A program made the translations under genes and the position numbers. DNA of 64,000 bases from Lucifuga dentata (Eukaryota > Chordata > Actinopteri > Ophidiiformes > Bythitidae), in the NCBI GenBank assembly GCA_014773175.1, contig VXCM01002574.1, forward strand, positions 54,047-118,046, given 5' to 3'. The notes under the pieces are model-generated. The model was not told the DNA's origin and searched no databases. It saw only the letters and a list, made by a program, of their open reading frames with translations. Within the stretch, counting starts at the first letter, position 1. Every line of letters starts with the position of its first letter. This document shows, in pieces, positions 58,961 through 64,000 of the stretch.

Positions 58961-59867
58961 GGCCAGGACAAGGCTGCCATTCTCATACACTTTGATCATG
59001 TGGATTCTTTTGCACACCTTTGTAGGGGCTCCCTATTTGTTTAACAGATGGGGAGAGGGCTGTTTTTGAAACTGCTTCACCTGGCCAGCCAAACTTGATG
59101 GAGATACTTCTCTGTGAATGCTTGCATTAGTGAATGCCTTCTCGTGTGTGTGTATGTGTGTGCATGTCAGTACCTCACACATGGAATTAGTGACCTGTCC
59201 CCTGTGGAAAAAACTGGTTCTTAAGAACCTTCCTCATGGGCCTCCACTTATGTGACATCTGAGACAACAAAGAAGTAATATTTGGACCTAGAATTGGAAA
59301 CTTTGTTAAACATATTTTTCAAATCACAAGTTTTGGCTGGCTCTGAAAGATGCAGAGCGTCAGGACTTTTTTTTTTTCACAGTCTTCTGTAAACTGCTAA
59401 AGCATTGATACAAACATTAATTTAGATTTATTACTCATCATACACTTCCACACATCACACACACACTTTCTGTCCATTACTGTCTGTCTGTTACAGTGTG
59501 ATAAGAGACATTTGATGCTTCTGGCTTGTGAAAAACTTTAGTGCAATGTGGAATGTTGTGACTCACACAGCTCTTACTGGGTTCCACCACACAACATAAG
59601 ATGGATTCAATTAGTGTTTCAGTTAAGAAAATACATTAGGATTTGTCATGCTACAATTTACCAGTGTATCTTAATAGGATAATGGCTCAAATTGGAGAGA
59701 ATCGTGTAAAGTTCAGCCTGTAATGATACTCGGTCAACCTCAACTCTCAGACTAAGCTACTGTAATTATGAAAAATTGCAACACTTTTTGTTCTCATCAG
59801 GAGGGTTAAAAATGCTCTGCCAGCCCAGGTTTTTAAAGTGTTCTTTTCCTCTGTCAAAGAGGTTATG

Positions 59868-60415
59868 TTTTCACCTGTGTCAGTTGGTTTGTTTGCTAGC
59901 AGGATTACTCAAAAAAGTTATGAAACAATTTTGATGAAATTTGGTGGAGGGTGAGACAAGGCACAGGCAAGAACCCTTAAATTTTGGTGGTGCCAATCTG
60001 TGTCCAGGGGTACATTTTAAATTATTTTTTAACATTAAGAATTGGGGCATTTCTCAATATTCTTTTGTCACTTTCTTCAAAAGTAACACACTAATCTCAA
60101 TGTAAAAAATCGGGTATATTTATCTAACAATAGACTATTAGCTGCAATTTGGGCCAGATCCAGATCTGATAAACTAAGACATATGGGGGCACATTAAGAG
60201 AATTGCGTAAATTAATAAATAGGTTAAGAAACATCCAACAACTGTTAATGTGTAGCTGGTATGATGCTGAATCAGCAACATGCAAGGGATTTTCATATCA
60301 TTAATAGTTCTAGAGACAGACCCAGAAAAAAAAGTTTACTATAGTTCTTTCTCTTTAAGCTAATATATTATTAGAACAAGACAAATGTTGTCTAGGCTCG
60401 TTGGACCTTGGCGTT
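59868..60415. repeat. interspersed repeat of a widespread aquatic-animal family
   Basis: Starts AGAGGTTATGTTTTCACC with GTTTGTTTGCTAGCAGGATT, AAATTTGGTGGAGGGTG and AAGAACCCTTAAATTTTGG, and ends near GGACCTTGGCG. I recognise these blocks in this order as a very common repeat; its class is not assigned. Confidence 0.6.
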
Positions 60416-60539
60416 AGATTAACAATATAAGTTGTTCAATCACACCTGTTAATTTTTTTCTTCATCCAGTCACTAACAAATAGTTTGGATCTTTATAATC
60501 ATGTTAGGGATGGGGAAGCTGGACCTCTCAGAACAGTGA

Positions 60540-60680
60540 CAGCATCAGATAGACGACCCATTTATCATAATGCCACCGACAATGCACAATGGTCACAAAG
60601 CAGGATATGCAAAGGAGCTTGTCCTCTGAGCGGTGTTGTCTGCTCAGTTCCTCAACCATTTCCGGATGTTTGTTAGCAAA
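60540..60680. promoter_or_regulatory. candidate enhancer with SOX and POU-type sites
   Basis: ACAATG (60579-60584), ACAATGG (60586-60592), ACAAAG (60595-60600) and ATGCAAAG (60607-60614) cluster within 36 bp: three SOX-like cores beside an octamer-like site. Function inferred only. Confidence 0.25.
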
Positions 60681-61370
60681 CCACAGCAGATAGCATGCAC
60701 ACCTGCATAACCATACATTCAGCGCTGACCTGTTGAAAGGATCAAATGCACAATTTAGAAGTTACAACATGAGATTAGTATGTATGAGATAATTTCCTGA
60801 TGTGAATGTTGTAACTTTTTGCAGCTTAGTACCTACAAATAACTGTAGTTTGATTTTTTTTTTTTTTTTAAGAAAAATATGACCATTTAGCACTGACTTA
60901 CAAAGTTGCAGAATGTCAGATGTAAGAGCAGTAGGTCAAGGGTGAGTAGCTAAAAGAGCACTACAGAAAATGAAGGAGAGAGTAATCGAACAAGGGAGAA
61001 AGACAGGAGATAGCAAAACAATTAATAATAGGAGCTATTAGCGAAGGATTGTCAGCGCAAAGAGGGAGGTCAGGTTTCAGACCCTTTTGAAGACTTTGAT
61101 GGTACAAAACAGACCTCATTATAGAGATATTATCTCTATTCATACACTTTCAGAGCCGTTTGGATTCCTGCTGGGAAAGATTAGGTTCCTCCACATGAGA
61201 ACATCCTCCTTGGGTGCCTGAACCACAGAGTGGTGTTCTAAACCAAGGGTACATACACCCACCCACCTAGCACAGCTCAGCATTTGACAGCAGCCAAACC
61301 ATATGCAACAGCACCTAGAGAGGGAGATACAAACCCACCTTGATGCAGAGTAGACATCTATGGCAGACAG

Positions 61371-61540
61371 ATTTCTGAATTGCCTCTCCTAAGGTTTCTT
61401 TCACTTTTTTCCTTGTATGATAAGGTTTTTTAGGATGTTTGTCCTTGTTTTACAGGTCGGGAGCCTTTGATGTGTGGGCCTATAAAGTTCAGTGACTGGG
61501 TGTTAGAGCGTGAAGTGGGAAATTAAACTCAAGCACTGTT
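61371..61540 (+). repeat. LINE 3'-tail repeat, decayed copy
   Basis: GCCTCTCCTAAGGTTTCTTT, GGTTTTTTAGGATG, GTGTGGGCCTATAAAG then an AATTAAACTC end. Same family as 32090-32278. Confidence 0.6.
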
Positions 61541-64000
61541 ATTGAAATGATTCCTCAACTAGAGAAAACGTTTTAAGGAAAAGGTCGCTCCACCTGCTTC
61601 TGATTTTGAAATTAGAAGTCATGCTGCTTAGGGCTTGTTTTACTCTGATTATTATCAGACTAGTATACAAGCATACAAGACATAGTGTATCTGAAGGATG
61701 TATTAGTATTGTGTTGTATGTGTGTTTTTTTTTATTTGTAACTTTATAGTGTATTATTTGTAAACATAAAGGATCATTTATGAATCCCTCAGTACACTTT
61801 TAAACACTGAAATAATGTAAATTAGCATTCAACATCAAAGATACACACTGTAATACAGAGCAAGACATTTAACAAAGAAATACATTATGCTCGTGTCTCC
61901 TCTGATGCTGAGCTCACTGCCCAAACGTTTGCTTCCACCACACCACAAAGCAATCTGCTGCCACATCTGACATTCACATGAAGCCCAAACTTTGTTCTTG
62001 ACCTCAAGGGGCGCTCTGATTTTTAAGGAGCTATACAGCACATAGTATGATTGTATGATTTTAATTATGGGCAATTCCAGCAAAGGAAGGAAAAGTGGAA
62101 CTTCCGAAGATTTCTTTATCATTTTCTCTCTCTCCTACTTTCTCTCATGTTCTGTCTTTCCTTTGTGTGTGTATCTGTGTGTTTTTGTGTGAAGAATGAC
62201 CCAGTATATCAACACCAATATGTACATCATTAAAGAGAAACTGAACTACACAATTATGATATACAATATTATATATAGCTATTTCCTCCTACAGAAAAAA
62301 ATAAACTTGTTTAACAAAATTCCATAAATCCTAAAATAACAACCACAAATGTAATTTGCTAAGAATCGTTAATTTTGGCAATAAATACTAAATTGTACAA
62401 AATAAATTAAAAAATGTGTAGCCATTTTTTTTGTTACCACTTTCCAAATAGCCACATTTATACAGGTTTTATAATTTGTGTAAATTTGTACACTGTGGTA
62501 TTATTAGAGGTTAATAAATAATTTACTACTGCTTTATATATTTTGGGTTGCCAGGTGTGAAAACTACCAGTGAAAAGTTCTGATTCTCACTTTGTAAGAA
62601 GCCATCAGGTGTGATCAGGTCTATAAATGGAAGTAATAAAGGGTTCTTCCACAACAATAATCCTTCAAGTCTGCAGTTGTAAATGTTAATAAATTGATAA
62701 TAAATGGATTTTGGCCAAGATGCTCTGTCCATTGGATTAAAAAGCTGTTGTGATGAAGTAAAAAAGCTAAAAAGTCAAAGCGAGTTATGCTGGAGGAGGA
62801 TTTAAAAAAAAACAAAAAAACCAACAAACTAAAAAACAGCCAAAGGGATTTTTCACAACCTAGCAACCCATAAGTTCCAGTAAAGTCTTGTTTTGGATTT
62901 TTCAAGCATAAACATGTTATTTGGTAAGGATTAATAAAGCCATTAGTTACATCATTTAAAGCCTTTACATAATATGCCTTATTAGCACTACTCACACATT
63001 GGTGATTCATAAGTCAAGAGCAGCTGGTATCCAAAACCTTCTAGGACTGCGTTAAGGAATATTATTTTCCATTACAGTGCTGATAGAGAGAGCTTGAGCA
63101 CCATAAATCAATTACTGAGCCAAGCCTGCAAACACTCAGCTGTCCTGAAAGCTATTTACATCTTTTTTTTTTTTTTTTTTTTGAAGATGGGGAAAAACTT
63201 CATGCAAATGCTAACAAAAAACACATTCACAAAACTCTCTCTCTCTCTCCCCTGCTCTCTCCCTTCATTTCTCTTTCTCACACTCACTTTTTACAGTAAC
63301 ACTGAAAAAGCTCGTGCATGATGGCAACTAAGCACAACATTCAAGCAAACAGACAGGAGGAGAGAAAAGAAAAGTAAAGAGGTGGAAAGCAGATAAACTC
63401 AAAGGAAGTTAAGAGATACAGCAGTGTGGTTTAATTGGGGGTGAAAGATTGTGATTTTTACGAAGGACCCACATAGATCTATGCTGAAAGTAGCTTTGAT
63501 GAGAAGCCTGGCAGGCACCAAAGACCAGAGCATACTGGCAGGTAGACAGGAATGGCTTGGGGGAGTTGGGGGTTGGAACTGGGACCTGGGAGATTGGAGA
63601 AAGAGGCGACTGTTCCCTTTCTCATATGATGGTAAGGTTTAAATAGGGACTAGTGGGACAGCCAGTCTCTGGAAGATATTAACAAGCCAAGGAGTGTGAA
63701 GTGACTGTCACTGTCTTTGAGAACAAACTTCCTCAAACACACTTCAGTACTGGACAAATGTGCCCCAGGATGGTACACACAACTGAAACATGATTCTGAG
63801 TAACATCGCTAGCTTATGCATTTTTAAACTGGCTTACTCAAGCGTGGCATTGCTCAATCAGCTTACAGTCAGTCTAAGCATTCTATGTACACATTTCCTC
63901 ATTTCGTGTACTTCCCGCCATAAGCCATTAAGCAACTACACTGTAAAAAGTCTGACCAATGGTTTACTTAAAAGAATTATGGCAACAAAGTGACACTTGA

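Larger units (their letters stand above)
56901..64000. other. intergenic DNA upstream of POLRMT
   Basis: No gene recognised. AT-rich, low-complexity sequence to 58.4 kb, a G-run with N (58.65 kb), two regulatory-looking blocks (58.8 and 60.5 kb), an interspersed repeat (59.87-60.41 kb), a LINE tail (61.37 kb), then AT-rich unique sequence to the end with a T-run at about 63163-63182 and CT runs near 63236-63248. In mammals FGF22 follows POLRMT, but I found no FGF-like exon here. Confidence 0.7.

Noticed and set aside
56901..64000. An FGF22 or other gene next to POLRMT, expected from mammalian synteny
   Set aside because: I looked for exon-like blocks and found none that I could support.
1..64000. 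CRISPR arrays, tRNA or rRNA genes, prokaryotic operons, viral genomes
   Set aside because: No regular spacer-repeat arrays, tRNA cloverleafs, rRNA sequence, operon-like gene packing or viral gene sets were seen; the genes are intron-bearing vertebrate genes.

Overview
The window reads as nuclear DNA of a ray-finned fish, probably a percomorph-type teleost. The evidence is two vertebrate genes with ordinary GT-AG introns, an AT-rich background with many CA/GT microsatellites, and interspersed repeats of teleost type (hAT-like and TTAA-flanked MITEs, LINE fragments and LINE 3' tails). It is not prokaryotic, and I see no operon, CRISPR array or viral genome. Species cannot be named from the sequence.

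Layout. (1) 1-2.9 kb, + strand: the end of HCN2, a hyperpolarization-activated cyclic-nucleotide-gated channel. The last intron carries a degenerate hAT element, and the last coding exon (1734-2692) encodes the cytoplasmic tail ending in SNL. (2) 2.9-17.1 kb: convergent intergenic DNA with MITEs, a dead LINE reverse transcriptase (10.0-11.2 kb) and two unexplained promoter-like patches (13.4-14.1 kb and 15.2-16.0 kb). (3) 17.1-56.9 kb, - strand: a complete POLRMT gene for the mitochondrial RNA polymerase. I resolved 21 coding exons. Every junction is GT-AG and keeps frame, giving 4008 nt and 1335 residues. The single-subunit (T7-like) catalytic residues are all present: Asp1022, Lys1091, Tyr1099, His1249-Asp1250. 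Introns range from 113 bp to 9.4 kb, and intron 15 (24.4-33.8 kb) holds most of the repeats. (4) 56.9-64.0 kb: the POLRMT 5' flank and intergenic DNA, with two stretches that look like regulatory elements (58.8-58.96 and 60.5-60.7 kb) and an interspersed repeat.

The tail-to-tail HCN2 / POLRMT order is the same as on human chromosome 19p13.3, so this is an old vertebrate neighbourhood. The two genes have no known shared function: one is a plasma-membrane pacemaker channel, the other transcribes mtDNA.

I found no new biochemical system. The observations most worth checking are: a long-arm, TTAA-flanked MITE family with solo arms; two microRNA-precursor-sized hairpins in POLRMT introns; a 58-nt pure pyrimidine tract at the acceptor of the exon carrying the catalytic HD motif; a POLRMT specificity-loop segment isolated on its own 53-nt exon; an orphan first-exon-like site at 13.4 kb; and a 67-bp exact duplication around a single N that is almost certainly an assembly artefact.
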